Shown piece by piece: positions 35,301-48,309 of a stretch of DNA of 64,000 bases. Under the pieces are notes generated by a model. That model ran no database searches, was not told where the DNA came from, and worked only from the letters and a program-made list of their open reading frames with translations. Location: the NCBI GenBank assembly GCA_963735495.1, contig CAVTLG010000002.1, forward strand, positions 1,426,001 through 1,490,000, read 5' to 3'. Source of the DNA: CAVTLG01 sp963735495 (lineage in GTDB: Bacteria > Chloroflexota > Ktedonobacteria > Ktedonobacterales > Ktedonobacteraceae). Numbering within the stretch: position 1 is the stretch's first letter; every line of letters starts with the position of its first letter. Made by a program: the position numbers and the translations under genes.

Positions 35301-36337
35301 TGGACGCCATGAGCTTCATTTATGACGAATACCACCAGCATAACGAGGCGTTGGTACTACAGCAACGTCGCCAGAGGCTGGAGAGCTTGCTAGCTGATCG
35401 GGAAGAACTGTACGATCTCTATATTTCGCTAGGACGAACATACGAACAAATTGCAGACTATCCGGCGGCGCTCATGTGGTACGGGCGTGCCTGGGGTAAT
35501 GCTCAGACTATGGAGAGTCCGGCTATGCTACTCAGTAGTCTGGTTGGTAGGATGCGTACCTGGAAGCAGTGGAATCGCTGGGATGATGCTTGTGAGGTTG
35601 CGTCTGACATCTTGCAACTGGTCGAAAGATATCAGCAAGACGAAAAGCTGCGCTTCTGGGCGCTAGAGACGCTGGCAACTATCGCTTATCAGCGTGGAGA
35701 TCAGGAGCGTGGAGATCAATACGCACGGCAGTGCAAGCGCTTTATCGACCAACAGATCGCACGTTCAAATGGTAAAGTGAAGGCGCTGCTAGCAACAAAG
35801 ATGCACGCTATCCATCTCGCGCAAGAGGATTGGGTACGTGCGGCACTGGACTACAAAGAAAAATTACGGGCTAGTGAACCTTTCCCATCTCCTGAATTGC
35901 TCGCCACGCTGGCCGAGTTGCTCGTGAAAACAGGCGAAAGCGGTGAACTGCAGATGAGCGTATGCGAACGAGCAATCGCGGTTGGTGAGCAATCAGGTGC
36001 GCGTAAGAGTTTTGCCATTGCTATGCGCGCTCGCGGTTGCATGTATTTGGAGCAAAATAACTGGCGACCAGCAGAAAACGATCTGCGCCAGGCACTCCAG
36101 GCATGTAAAGCGCTGGATCTACCGCTGGAGCAAGGTCATACACTTTATTACCTGGGTATGTTGTATCAACGACGTGCGAATCATACCGATTCAGATAATA
36201 CAAGCAGGCGCAACGATCTGAGTAGAGCACGTTACCACTTTGAGCAAGCCCTTGGTTTTTATGCGCTACTGCATGCTAAGCCTGCGCTAGAACGGGTACG
36301 TCGGGCACTCATGTCAGAGGAAACGGTTAAGATATAA
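32339..36337 (+). CDS. Zinc-ribbon class III nucleotide cyclase with AAA ATPase and TPR repeats
   Basis: A 1,332-residue regulator, probably from ATG 32339 (AGG five bases upstream; a GTG at 32333 is possible). Residues 1-45 hold two zinc ribbons (CPNC...CQEC, CPNC...CIEC). The cyclase domain at about 80-270 has FADITGST with a metal Asp, KYIGDAVMAVFG with the second, and TGDAVNIAARLQ with the ribose/transition-state Asn and Arg. An AAA-type ATPase follows, with Walker A ILGIPGVGKSRLV and Walker B LIIVVDDLQWADD. From about 800 onward are TPR-like helical repeats. This order is common in Actinobacteria and Chloroflexota. It probably makes cAMP under control of the ATPase/TPR sensor. Monocistronic. 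Confidence 0.93.
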   Translation: MRCPNCQTINPPNAKFCQECGNRLVVCPNCHTVNLPMAKFCIECGIALQSEHGAHTGSLTRSPINAVTVREIQEPLHFTSSAERRVVTVMFADITGSTPLADRLDPEDMRAILTGYFNLMTEQIRRHGGTVEKYIGDAVMAVFGVPIAHEDDPDRAMRAALDMQKALAQFNQQRQVYDREATHLQMRIGINTGEVAAPSNVTSHRQDFLVTGDAVNIAARLQQSATSDTILVGERTYLSARDRFIFQAIAPLRLKGKPEPIMAYVVAGQQKSIQHPRGSVGRQAPLVGRTLELTLLHASYARVQAERRPHLITILGIPGVGKSRLVREFIVHEQKRAKSSAARGGNIAPLILKGRCPPYGEGITYWPLIEILRGLLHAQDNETNEALQQRFISFVQDTLTQAQRNESAAEIADILLRQVGRGLSGEFTPSFRAGDQLMRSNSATSTPKQGGAQGALLRAWRVLLESLGKLQPLIIVVDDLQWADDALLELLEYLTDRISSVPVLFLCPARPDFLEHRRDWGGGHRNFTAIELESLAWDESSKLVDALLNAHDLPEALRSTILTRAEGNPFFVEEIIRMLIDQEILVREDVDGQATPCWRIGYRNDALLNALSVPGELPDDTLIEQHYLLPLPHVPDTIQGVLAARVDLLNPTEKLILQHAAIIGRTFWFSTLRELALDISLETVMVTLVSLIKRDFIVEIREQGSSPAENDRYFSFKHILIRDVVYSTIPRMRRSREHAQLAFWLEEKTADKRDAFIELLAYHYQRALASWSVSMAMDALELELHDPTSMSIRLTRTELRNRTIYYLTMTGDQALSRYYTLRALHAYNDAFELLLDSHADALTRCKMLEKVGDAYTQRGNLDEAWRQYRRALQLVTEEASDVDNALLLILYEHLALLATRWLARFNTPPDAQEVRGYINTGLHILEREPLRRERIAFLTYQAFWYIRQLESAANAQKTELAELALASGQEALHLAEELNNPPTLSLALDAMSFIYDEYHQHNEALVLQQRRQRLESLLADREELYDLYISLGRTYEQIADYPAALMWYGRAWGNAQTMESPAMLLSSLVGRMRTWKQWNRWDDACEVASDILQLVERYQQDEKLRFWALETLATIAYQRGDQERGDQYARQCKRFIDQQIARSNGKVKALLATKMHAIHLAQEDWVRAALDYKEKLRASEPFPSPELLATLAELLVKTGESGELQMSVCERAIAVGEQSGARKSFAIAMRARGCMYLEQNNWRPAENDLRQALQACKALDLPLEQGHTLYYLGMLYQRRANHTDSDNTSRRNDLSRARYHFEQALGFYALLHAKPALERVRRALMSEETVKI

Positions 36338-36353
36338 CCGCTCTATCATCAGC

Positions 36354-37340
36354 TTAAAGCGACATATCCCACAAAGCAGGAGCGTGCCAGAGTTGTGTGG
36401 AGTCCCATATGTTACCCATAGTAGGCGGTAAAGCCGAGATATGTATCTGCGTAAGGTTAGCTCCAGCTGCTTGCAGCGATGTGCGTATGCTGTTAAGAGC
36501 CAATGTGGGAGTGTTATTTGTGCGACTCAGGTGCGCCAGCCATAGCCAGCGTACACCATCTGCGCGCCACGTGCGCAGTACAGCATCCGCAGCCTGATCG
36601 TTGGAGAGATGACCTGTGGAACTGAGGATACGCTGCTTCAAGTGCTGGGGATAAGGTCCACGTATGAGCCGCTGGCGATCATGATTTGCTTCTAAAATAA
36701 GCAGGTCTGCTTGCTGCATAACATCAAGCATCGCAGGTGTAACTTCGCCACTGTCAGTCACAAGACATACACGACAACCACCTGCACTTAAGAGATAACC
36801 ACAAGGAGCGACCGCGTCATGGGAGATAGGGAAGGAGGTTATTTCGATATCACCAATCGTGCGATGTGAACCAATAGGAAGTGCAATCGTCGTTGGTAAG
36901 GAGACATCAGATGAGGCGGGAGTGGTCCCATCGGTTTTCGTTAGCACTTCTGTATTATCTGCATATTGTACGGCAGTCACGTAATCAGAAACCATTGCTT
37001 GCTGCGAGTTCGTTCCGGTTGTGACCAGTTTGCCCGAGTCCGTATGCCAGGTGCCCGTGCTTAAACCGTCTTCAATAGCTTTGTGCGTACGAGGATCAGC
37101 GATAACGGGCAGGTCAAAACGCCTGGTTAAAACTGGCAGTCCCGCTACATGATCGCTGTGTTCATGCGTAACCAGGATACCTTGCAGGTGTGTGGGGTGC
37201 ACGCCCAGCGTCCGCAAACGTGCACTGATCAGACGAGCGCTGAGACCGGCGTCAACCAGGAGCCTGGTTCGTCCTGCTGGACCAGCTTCGACTAGCAATG
37301 CATTGCCACTACTACCACTTGCTAATGAAACAACACGCAT
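36354..37340 (-). CDS. MBL-fold metallo-hydrolase (YycJ/WalJ-like)
   Basis: A 328-residue metallo-beta-lactamase-fold protein. It opens VSLASGSSGNALLVEAG as in YycJ/WalJ proteins and has the metal motif VTHEHSDHVAGL near residue 60. Further ligands are in FPISHDAVAPCGYLL (His), LVTDSGEV (Asp) and LWLAHLSRTNN (His). About 45 residues around 110-155 (low-complexity Thr/Ser/Asp-rich) are extra relative to compact YycJ. WalJ-type proteins are linked to DNA exonuclease activity and cell-cycle control. It starts ten bases after the amidohydrolase stop, so the two form an operon, convergent with the cyclase gene. Confidence 0.9.
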   Translation of the reverse strand: MRVVSLASGSSGNALLVEAGPAGRTRLLVDAGLSARLISARLRTLGVHPTHLQGILVTHEHSDHVAGLPVLTRRFDLPVIADPRTHKAIEDGLSTGTWHTDSGKLVTTGTNSQQAMVSDYVTAVQYADNTEVLTKTDGTTPASSDVSLPTTIALPIGSHRTIGDIEITSFPISHDAVAPCGYLLSAGGCRVCLVTDSGEVTPAMLDVMQQADLLILEANHDRQRLIRGPYPQHLKQRILSSTGHLSNDQAADAVLRTWRADGVRWLWLAHLSRTNNTPTLALNSIRTSLQAAGANLTQIHISALPPTMGNIWDSTQLWHAPALWDMSL

Positions 37341-37350
37341 ATATCAGATC

Positions 37351-38190
37351 CTACAAGCTTAGCAAACGTTGTGCATTTTTGCCGAGAATTAATGCCGTGG
37401 ACTCTTCATCCAAACCAGCTTGCTTAATATGATTGATCACACGACGTTGGCGCAACAAACCATAATCGCTGGCAAAGAGAATACGATCGGCACCAACGAG
37501 CTGTGCTACCACGGGAAAGATGGTCTGACGGTAGAGATAGATGCTCGCAGCGCTATCATACCACACGTGGGAGACGATGCGCTGGATTTCTGGCATCAGA
37601 GTGTAAAAAGGTAATCCGCCTCCCCAATGGGCGGCGATGAAACGTACATCGGGAAAAGCAGTCAAAAAAGCCACAATGTCTTGCACTGAGACATCTCCTT
37701 TGCCTGGATAGCGATGTCCAACAGGTTCGCTGCAATGAGAGAGGACAAGCAGTTGATAATGGCGTACAATATCCATTAATGGGGATAGCAACTGGATATC
37801 ACTCAGTTTGTAGCCCTGACCGTGTGGCATCAGTTCTCCTAGACCTATCATGCCAGCTTCCGCACAGCGTTCTAGCTCGCGGTGAGCCCGTGTTCCTGCG
37901 GTTGGTTGCGACACTGCCATACCATAAATACGCCGTGGGTAACGACGCATAGCATCGATAATATAACTGTTTGTTTCTTCGATTAAACCCGGGTCGCTCC
38001 AGCCAAAGGAAAAAGCCACAGAAACATCCACGCCAGATAGGTCCATCTCCGCAATCAAATCTTCTGCACTTGCTAGATAGGCACGAGGATTACTGTACAG
38101 CTCGTTGAACCAGGGATCACGCTTACAATATCGTTCACGATGCTGACATATATCGGGAGGGAAAATATGCGTATGAAAGTCGATGAGCAT
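37351..38190 (-). CDS. Amidohydrolase family protein
   Basis: A 279-residue TIM-barrel amidohydrolase of the amidohydrolase-2 type. The N-terminal metal motif is DFHTHIFPP; further metal-site segments are LVLSHCSEP, FIAAHWGGGLPF and ILFASDYGLL with the C-terminal Asp. These enzymes use one metal to hydrolyse or decarboxylate ring carboxylates and related compounds. It precedes the MBL-fold gene by ten bases. Substrate is not predictable. Confidence 0.9.
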   Translation of the reverse strand: MLIDFHTHIFPPDICQHRERYCKRDPWFNELYSNPRAYLASAEDLIAEMDLSGVDVSVAFSFGWSDPGLIEETNSYIIDAMRRYPRRIYGMAVSQPTAGTRAHRELERCAEAGMIGLGELMPHGQGYKLSDIQLLSPLMDIVRHYQLLVLSHCSEPVGHRYPGKGDVSVQDIVAFLTAFPDVRFIAAHWGGGLPFYTLMPEIQRIVSHVWYDSAASIYLYRQTIFPVVAQLVGADRILFASDYGLLRQRRVINHIKQAGLDEESTALILGKNAQRLLSL

Positions 38191-38360
38191 GAGTTCTGCT
38201 CCTACTAAATGATAGTTGTCTCGGATGTTGTCGTTGTGATATGCCCTACGAGCTGCTTTGTTGTGCTAAAAGAGGATCAGGTATGTGCGCTACGTTCAAT
38301 AAATACATACTATGGCCACACTACCAATATTGGATAGTATAACATTCCATGACTATAAAC

Positions 38361-38393
38361 AAAAAACGGTCTGCTCTCAAACAAGAGCAAACC
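38361..38393 (-). terminator. Intrinsic terminator of the rRNA operon
   Basis: On the minus strand GGTTTGCTCT pairs with AGAGCAGACC around a six-base loop, followed by GTTTTTTG. It lies about 130 bases beyond the 23S 3' end and shows that the operon ends without a 5S gene. Confidence 0.85.
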
Positions 38394-38523
38394 ATCTTTT
38401 TACGCTTATACCAATATTTTTTATGCAACCGAAGAGCAATTTCCTCAATTTTGCCGAGCGCGCTGCGCACAAGAGCAAAGCAGCACATCATCTCATTCCC
38501 ATACAGAACTAACACACACGAGG

Positions 38524-43221
<4,698 letters not shown>

Positions 43222-43530
43222 TTATATCACCCACCTCCTGCGGAGACGGGTAAAATGTCTGTTGAGTTGCGATCCAGACCAAGGCAAATTATTGCTTGGC
43301 TTGTTCGCAGATTGTGCTCCCATGATTGTGTGAATCATGAAAGCGAATTGACAGGAACCGTTTTGCTTTCCCGTTGCCTAAAAACAACGACCAGTTCCAG
43401 TTCTGCTTTCCACTCTTCAGTTGTTCAAGTTGCCCGGATGATGTGGACCCGTGGGCCTTCACCAATCACTGATTGGTATACATCATCACCATCAGAACGC
43501 TCAATGCGTTCGTTCTCGTTCAGTAGCAGT

Positions 43531-43559
43531 AGTATCGCATATCCCTGGCGGTTTGTCAA
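43531..43559 (-). promoter_or_regulatory. rRNA operon promoter, proximal
   Basis: Minus strand TTGACA (43559-43554), a 17-base spacer and GATACT (43536-43531). The -35 is embedded in CGCTTGACA, as in the most distal promoter. Confidence 0.8.
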
Positions 43560-43800
43560 GCGTTTTTCTGACGAATTTTTGCTCGTCCTTCAGGATGGTT
43601 TCGCCGGTCCAGGAGGGCCTCACCCGAGGAGACAAGGCCGTTTGCAGGGCTGGAAGGCCCACGGTCAAGCTCAAGGTATGAGCACGATCAGGGAAGCGAT
43701 TGATCCCAGAGGAGCCACGTTAGCGTGGCACAAGGTCAGCGGATGAGGACAGGAGCACCAACCAGCCGGTCAGTGATTGTCTGCATGCGACAGCTTCGTT

Positions 43801-43829
43801 ACTCTACCACCGTGGGACCGCTCTGTCAA
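43801..43829 (-). promoter_or_regulatory. rRNA operon promoter, middle
   Basis: Minus strand TTGACA (43829-43824), a 17-base spacer and TAGAGT (43806-43801). The -10 is weaker than in the other two promoters. Confidence 0.7.
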
Positions 43830-43905
43830 GTGGGGATACCCCTTTTGGCTGAGACGTGCGGGCCGGTTGTCAGGCTCGTTCGTGGTCGTCGCGGTGACAG
43901 GGGGT

Positions 43906-43934
43906 AGTATGCCAGAACTGATCCATATTGTCAA
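43906..43934 (-). promoter_or_regulatory. rRNA operon promoter, distal
   Basis: Minus strand TTGACA (43934-43929), a 17-base spacer and CATACT (43911-43906). CGCTTGACA is shared with the proximal promoter, suggesting duplication of a promoter segment. Confidence 0.8.
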
Positions 43935-44111
43935 GCGTTTTGGGACGAGTTTTTGACTGAGAGGGGATGTGTATCTCTTGCCGATGATCATGCTCCATCT
44001 GTAGCGGGCAATGCGCTAGTTATACATACTTTTTGCTATATTGCTTACCTTTGCGATTATTAAAATTTAATATAGATTTGTAATATACTCAAAGATCTAA
44101 CAAATCATTCA

Positions 44112-44141
44112 TTGACAAAAAGAGAAATTATCTAGTATAAT
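44112..44141 (+). promoter_or_regulatory. Sigma70-type promoter of KGG-repeat gene
   Basis: TTGACA (44112-44117), an 18-base AT-rich spacer and TATAAT (44136-44141): both hexamers are exact consensus. It faces away from the rRNA promoters and leaves a leader of about 150 bases before the KGG gene. Confidence 0.85.
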
Positions 44142-44297
44142 CTAAACGAAGTTTGATTGTAGCATAGATGCATCTTTACAGGATGCCCTATTTTACATTA
44201 TGTAAATACATGGACTGGGATGTGTTGTAGAACGTTTCATGGACATGTGGTAAGCACTTCTGATGGTTTGGTGTTAGATCGGGGAAAGGGGTTAGCT

Positions 44298-44636
44298 ATG
44301 TTGTCTGAAGATGAAGAGAAACCCGTGCATATGTCTACTGTAGAGGCGGGGCGTAAAGGTGGGAGTACGGTACGTGATAAATATGGCGAGGATTACTATC
44401 GTCGTATCGGTAAAAAGGGTGGAACGACGTTGAAGGAGAAACGAGGCAGTGAATATTACCGTACCATTGCCCAGAAAGGCGGTCAGGCGAATGTGAGTAA
44501 GTATGGTCCAGACCATTTCTCAGAAATGGGGAAAAAGGGTGGGAATACGACGAAATCTCGCCAGGACCCGGGCTTTTATAGTCGCATTGGGAGGTTAGGG
44601 GGAGCTGCGAAGCGCCAGAAGAAGCCCTCGGAATAG
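44298..44636 (+). CDS. KGG-repeat stress-type hydrophilic protein
   Basis: A 112-residue, strongly basic and hydrophilic protein from ATG 44298 (AAAGGGG six bases upstream). It has five Gly-Gly units spaced about 20 residues apart: GRKGG, GKKGG, AQKGG, GKKGG and GRLGG, joined by segments like DKYGEDYYRRI and EKRGSEYYRTI. This is the KGG/stress-induced repeat also found in bacterial general-stress proteins such as GsiB and in plant group 1 LEA proteins. The peptide lacks a hydrophobic core and is probably disordered. A consensus promoter and long leader suggest high or regulated expression. A protective role under desiccation or stress is inferred from family. Confidence 0.9.
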   Translation: MLSEDEEKPVHMSTVEAGRKGGSTVRDKYGEDYYRRIGKKGGTTLKEKRGSEYYRTIAQKGGQANVSKYGPDHFSEMGKKGGNTTKSRQDPGFYSRIGRLGGAAKRQKKPSE

Positions 44637-44889
44637 TCAGGAATTGTGGAGAAGCACGACGGACCCGATGAGTGCGTTTTAACAAATGAACCTGGTGTAG
44701 AAAACGTACAATGTCTACCAGATTTAAAAGTGAAAGAGCATCATCGCGTCCGCGTCTCTTCTGCATCTCGCCTTGCCGAGATAGGCTACATTATGCAGGC
44801 AACGATCATCATTAGCACCTGGGAATATGTCTCCAATATTTCTTTGTACCATAGTATGCAGAGAAAAGTTGCTGTAGATAGATAACGTA

Positions 44890-45948
44890 CTAAACCTCAG
44901 CTTGTTGCTTATCTTCAGGCGCTCCCAGTCGGGCCAATCCCTCGGCGATGGCGCTTGCTACGCCTGTTTCTGCTGTTTGGCGTGCCACACGTAATGCGTT
45001 TTTGATGGCCTTTGCATTGGAGCGACCGTGTGAGATAATCGCCGAGCCATTGACGCCAAGCAGGGGGACACCGCCATATTCGGCGTAGTCGAGGCGCTTA
45101 AAGACTTTGCGCAGGCCTGGTTGGAGCACGGCAGCAGCAAGTTTGTTGACAAAGGAACTGGTCATCTGTGTTCGCAGCATGCTGATCAGTGTTTCTGCTA
45201 GCCCTTCGCTGAGCTTCAGCACGACATTGCCTACAAAGCCGTCACACACGACGACGTCTGCACCATTCGAGGCAATATCGCGGCCTTCAATGTTACCGAT
45301 GAAATCGATGCCCAGTGTGCTTGCGTTCGCTTTGAGCAAATGGTGGGTTTCAATGACTTGCTGATTACCTTTGCTCTCTTCTTCGCCATTAGCGAGGAGT
45401 CCAACGCGCGGTGCGGCAACTTGGAAGATGCGCTGCATGTAGATAGAACCCATCAGCGCGAATTGTTGCAGGTATTCGGGTTTACAGTCGGTGTTTGCGC
45501 CCATGTCAACAATGAGACAAACACCATTTTTGGCTGGGAAAATACCGCCCAGTGCGGGACGGTCGACTCCCGGGAGGCGTTTGAGCGTGAAAAGCGAAGC
45601 TGCCATCATAGCTCCACTGTTGCCAGCCGAGACCGCTCCAAGTGCTGCGCCATCGCGTACCAGTTGTAAGGCAAGGATCATCGATGCCTGTTTCTTGCGG
45701 CGTACTGCGTTGGCCGGATGCTCATCCATCTCTATCGCTTCATCGGTGTGGACGATGGGCAGATCGAGACCGCTAGTATCATGTTTCGCAAGTTCGCTGC
45801 GAATAACGTCCTCGCGTCCAACGAGGTAGACGCCGATGCCGTATTCACGAGCTGCCTGCACCGCGCCTAGCACGGTTTCAGCGGGCGCATGATCACCGCC
45901 CATAGCATCAAGGGCAACGCGCACAGGAGCTGGAACGCTAGCGCTCAT
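44890..45948 (-). CDS. plsX: Phosphate acyltransferase
   Basis: A 352-residue PlsX. Diagnostic segments: RVALDAMGGDHAPAETVLGAV at the N-terminus, SAGNSGAMMAASLFTLKRLPGVDRPAL, VDMGANTDCKPEYLQQFALMGSIYM, and VVCDGFVGNVVLKLSEGLAE. It converts acyl-ACP to acyl-phosphate for phosphatidic acid synthesis, acting at the membrane surface. The ATG shares ATGA with the stop of the receiver-protein gene upstream, so the two are translationally coupled, an unusual pairing. The rpmF/fabH neighbours common elsewhere are absent. Confidence 0.96.
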   Translation of the reverse strand: MSASVPAPVRVALDAMGGDHAPAETVLGAVQAAREYGIGVYLVGREDVIRSELAKHDTSGLDLPIVHTDEAIEMDEHPANAVRRKKQASMILALQLVRDGAALGAVSAGNSGAMMAASLFTLKRLPGVDRPALGGIFPAKNGVCLIVDMGANTDCKPEYLQQFALMGSIYMQRIFQVAAPRVGLLANGEEESKGNQQVIETHHLLKANASTLGIDFIGNIEGRDIASNGADVVVCDGFVGNVVLKLSEGLAETLISMLRTQMTSSFVNKLAAAVLQPGLRKVFKRLDYAEYGGVPLLGVNGSAIISHGRSNAKAIKNALRVARQTAETGVASAIAEGLARLGAPEDKQQAEV

Positions 45949-46331
45949 GCTTTCCTACCCCCAGGTTCTCCAATCGTTCTTTTGACCAGGTCAACCAGCT
46001 TGTCCAGGTCGAAGGGCTTGTAGACGATGTGGACGACGCCAGCCTCACGGAACTCTTGCTCTTCGCTTGCCGCACCCAGGAAGGCAGTGACCACGATCAC
46101 AGGAATCTGGCGGTCGATGTTCATCGCCATGAGTTTCAGCTCATCGCGTCCGTCCAGGTAAGGCATCATCAGATCGAGTAACACGAGATCTGGCTGGTGC
46201 TCGCGGACAGAATCGTAAAAACGCAAGCTCTGTGTCGTCATATGCGTTTCATAGCCTTCATCGGCCAGAGCTTCAGTCAACAGATCAGCAATGGTTGGAT
46301 CATCATCCATAATAAGTATTTTTTTTGCCAT
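45945..46331 (-). CDS. Stand-alone response-regulator receiver
   Basis: A single receiver domain of 128 residues, started at ATG 46331 (GAGGGG nine bases upstream; ATG 46340 sits too close to that box). Features: LIMDDDP acidic cluster, phospho-acceptor in DLVLLDLMMPYLDG, VVTAF with the conserved Thr and YKPFDLDKLV with the Lys. There is no output domain, so it must act by protein contact, or as a phosphate sink or relay. It is coupled to plsX by a four-base overlap, so it could tune phospholipid synthesis, but the partner kinase is not nearby. Confidence 0.93.
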   Translation of the reverse strand: MAKKILIMDDDPTIADLLTEALADEGYETHMTTQSLRFYDSVREHQPDLVLLDLMMPYLDGRDELKLMAMNIDRQIPVIVVTAFLGAASEEQEFREAGVVHIVYKPFDLDKLVDLVKRTIGEPGGRKA

Positions 46332-46547
46332 AGAAGCCATCCCCTCATCTCAAAAACAACATGGCACGGGCAAGGCACTACTAGTCAACACAGTACCCCG
46401 CTCAGACATAGGTGTATTATAACACTAATGCTCCTCTGTGTACGTAGAGAAACATGACTTTTTCGGGAGGTGGAATTGTGGAGAGAAGAAATAGCTGGCT
46501 TTTCCCGTCGCATGGTGCCTGCTGTTGAAGCTCATAGCAGGCTGTAC

Positions 46548-46596
46548 GGAGGAAATACTGAGCATACTGGATAGTATGGACTCAGTTCTCTCCTCC
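46548..46596. other. Long imperfect hairpin after small membrane gene
   Basis: GGAGGA...ACTGAG...CATACT pairs in order with AGTATG...CTCAGT...TCCTCC across 46548-46596. It lies 18 bases past the stop of the minus-strand gene at 46615-46995. No T-run follows, so termination is uncertain. Confidence 0.55.
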
Positions 46597-46614
46597 ATAT
46601 GTCTGCTTACGAGC

Positions 46615-46995
46615 TTACGCCACTATTTCATCAGAGAAGAAATGCACCCATAGTACGCAGACGGTCAGGCCACCAATTAGCGCAAAGAAACCGACTGCGC
46701 CGCCGCTAATGTCAGTTTTAAAGGGATAGAAGATCATGAGTGCAAGCCAGGAAACTGTAAGCGTTGCAGTCAGGCTTAGTTTTGTTGTCTCAGCGTTGGA
46801 CCTATAGAAGATATTAAAGAAAACGATGACCAGCAGGCCAACCATTTCGAGGATAGGCTTGAGGGAAGTGAGGTTTTGGTAATTGTCATTCCAGTCTATG
46901 ACAATGCTGCTTTTGATAAATACGAAAATGAGCATCCATAGAAAGGTGAGGATAACGCCCCACAGCACCTTACGCTTATCTATCACGTGATTCAC
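46615..46995 (-). CDS. Small four-helix membrane protein
   Basis: A 126-residue membrane protein from GTG 46995, ten bases after AAAGGAG; a longer frame back to 47052 crosses that ribosome site and is unlikely. Four hydrophobic segments are visible: VLWGVILTFLWMLIFVFI, LKPILEMVGLLVIVFFNIF, LSLTATLTVSWLALMIFY and GAVGFFALIGGLTVCVLWV. The ends are short and charged. No family is recognised. It is between psuG and the receiver/plsX pair, all on the minus strand but with wide gaps. Confidence 0.75.
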   Translation of the reverse strand: MNHVIDKRKVLWGVILTFLWMLIFVFIKSSIVIDWNDNYQNLTSLKPILEMVGLLVIVFFNIFYRSNAETTKLSLTATLTVSWLALMIFYPFKTDISGGAVGFFALIGGLTVCVLWVHFFSDEIVA

Positions 46996-47109
46996 GGTAT
47001 ATGGCTCCTTTCGAGGAGGATTTATTCTTGCAATGAACTGTCCAGTACGCATGCATGAAATTCCTGCGCGCTTCGTATTGTAGTCCTTACGTCTGAATAA
47101 ATCAACATC

Positions 47110-48027
47110 TTAGCGCTGGTAATATGCGCGCGCAAAACGGGCAGCCCATTGAGCATTGTTGAGCAGGAGTGCTTTATTGGCTGCAACGCTTTCGCCTGTT
47201 GTCGCTTCTGCTACGCGTGCCAGGAGAAAAGGTGTAATCTCTGCACCGCGTACACCCTGTATCTCTGCCACGGTGAGCGCCTCTGTAATGGCAGTTTCCA
47301 GCGCGCCAGTTTCCAGCGCATACTCTTCTGGTAGCGGACAGCCTACAACCAGTCCATGTAAGCCGCATGTCCATTGTGCGCGTGCGATGTCGGCGATAGT
47401 ACTGACTTCGTCGGCACGATGTGGGATGTGGCGTCCACTCTGTCGTACATAAAAGGCCGGAAACTCGTTGGTCTGCCAACCAATCACCGGTACACCCTGA
47501 GTCTCAAGATACTCCAGTGTAAGATCAAGGTCAAGGATAGATTTTGCGCCAGCACACGTTACCAGCACGGGTGTACGGCTCAACTCCTGTAAATCGGCGG
47601 AAATATCCATACTCTTCTCTGCTCCACGGTGGACTCCGCCGATGCCTCCGGTGGCGAAAAAGTGGATGCCAACCAGGCTGGCGCATTGCATGGTACCGGC
47701 GACAGTTGTTGCTCCCCAACTGCCTGCTGCCAGTGTGATAGCAAGATCGCGCCGACTGACTTTTTGGATCGATGACGCAGTTGCCAGGTACGTAATCTCG
47801 TCCTGGGACAGACCAATCACGATCTTTCCGCCATGAATGCCGATGGTGGCTGGAATTGCTCCTTCTGCCCTGATTGTCTCTTCCATGGCCTGCGCCGTCT
47901 CAAGATTAGCCGGAAAGGGCAGACCGTGAGAAATAACAGTCGATTCGAGGGCAATCACTGGCTGTTGCTCGTTCAATGCTGTCTGTACTTCGTGTGAAAT
48001 GTGCAGGTATGATGATAGGTCTGGCAT
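47110..48027 (-). CDS. psuG: Pseudouridine-5'-phosphate glycosidase
   Basis: A 305-residue PsuG. Characteristic segments are VIALESTVISHGLPFPANLETA, VSRRDLAITLA with the catalytic Lys region, GATTVAGTMQCASLVGIHFFATGGIGGVHRGAE and GLVVGCPLPEEYALE. It reversibly splits pseudouridine 5'-phosphate to uracil and ribose 5-phosphate, using a metal and a Lys imine, in pseudouridine catabolism. The usual partner kinase psuK is not adjacent here. A CGAGGAAAC ribosome site precedes ATG 48027. Confidence 0.95.
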   Translation of the reverse strand: MPDLSSYLHISHEVQTALNEQQPVIALESTVISHGLPFPANLETAQAMEETIRAEGAIPATIGIHGGKIVIGLSQDEITYLATASSIQKVSRRDLAITLAAGSWGATTVAGTMQCASLVGIHFFATGGIGGVHRGAEKSMDISADLQELSRTPVLVTCAGAKSILDLDLTLEYLETQGVPVIGWQTNEFPAFYVRQSGRHIPHRADEVSTIADIARAQWTCGLHGLVVGCPLPEEYALETGALETAITEALTVAEIQGVRGAEITPFLLARVAEATTGESVAANKALLLNNAQWAARFARAYYQR

Positions 48028-48181
48028 GTTTCCTCGCTTTGTCCTTGGGCCTCTCTTCAGTGAAGGAAGCCTGCCTCCGTCACTGGGAAGTATATATCAC
48101 ATTTGGCACGTTGCAAAGACCGATGCGGACGTTTGCAGCATATCATTGCACATGCTATATTACTGTTTAATGCTTCTTCAC

Positions 48182-48209
48182 TTGATCTCTTAGGGTTTCG
48201 TGTTATACT
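48182..48209 (+). promoter_or_regulatory. Possible promoter of alpha/beta-hydrolase-fold gene
   Basis: TTGATC (48182-48187), a 16-base spacer and TATACT (48204-48209), about 100 bases ahead of the ATG at 48310. The leader has a GC-rich stretch (GGCCGG...GGCCCGC) that may fold. Confidence 0.5.
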
Positions 48210-48309
48210 TTCTTCCTGATGGGGTGGCCGGAATACTTATGCTTTCACGGCCCGCTGGAGGGGGTTGAAATCTGGTCATATTTCTAAGAACAAAGTAGGA
48301 GTGTTGTCC

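Noticed and set aside
38191..38523. 5S rRNA next to 23S
   Set aside because: The characteristic CCGAACTCGGAAGT-type core is absent and an intrinsic terminator is found instead.
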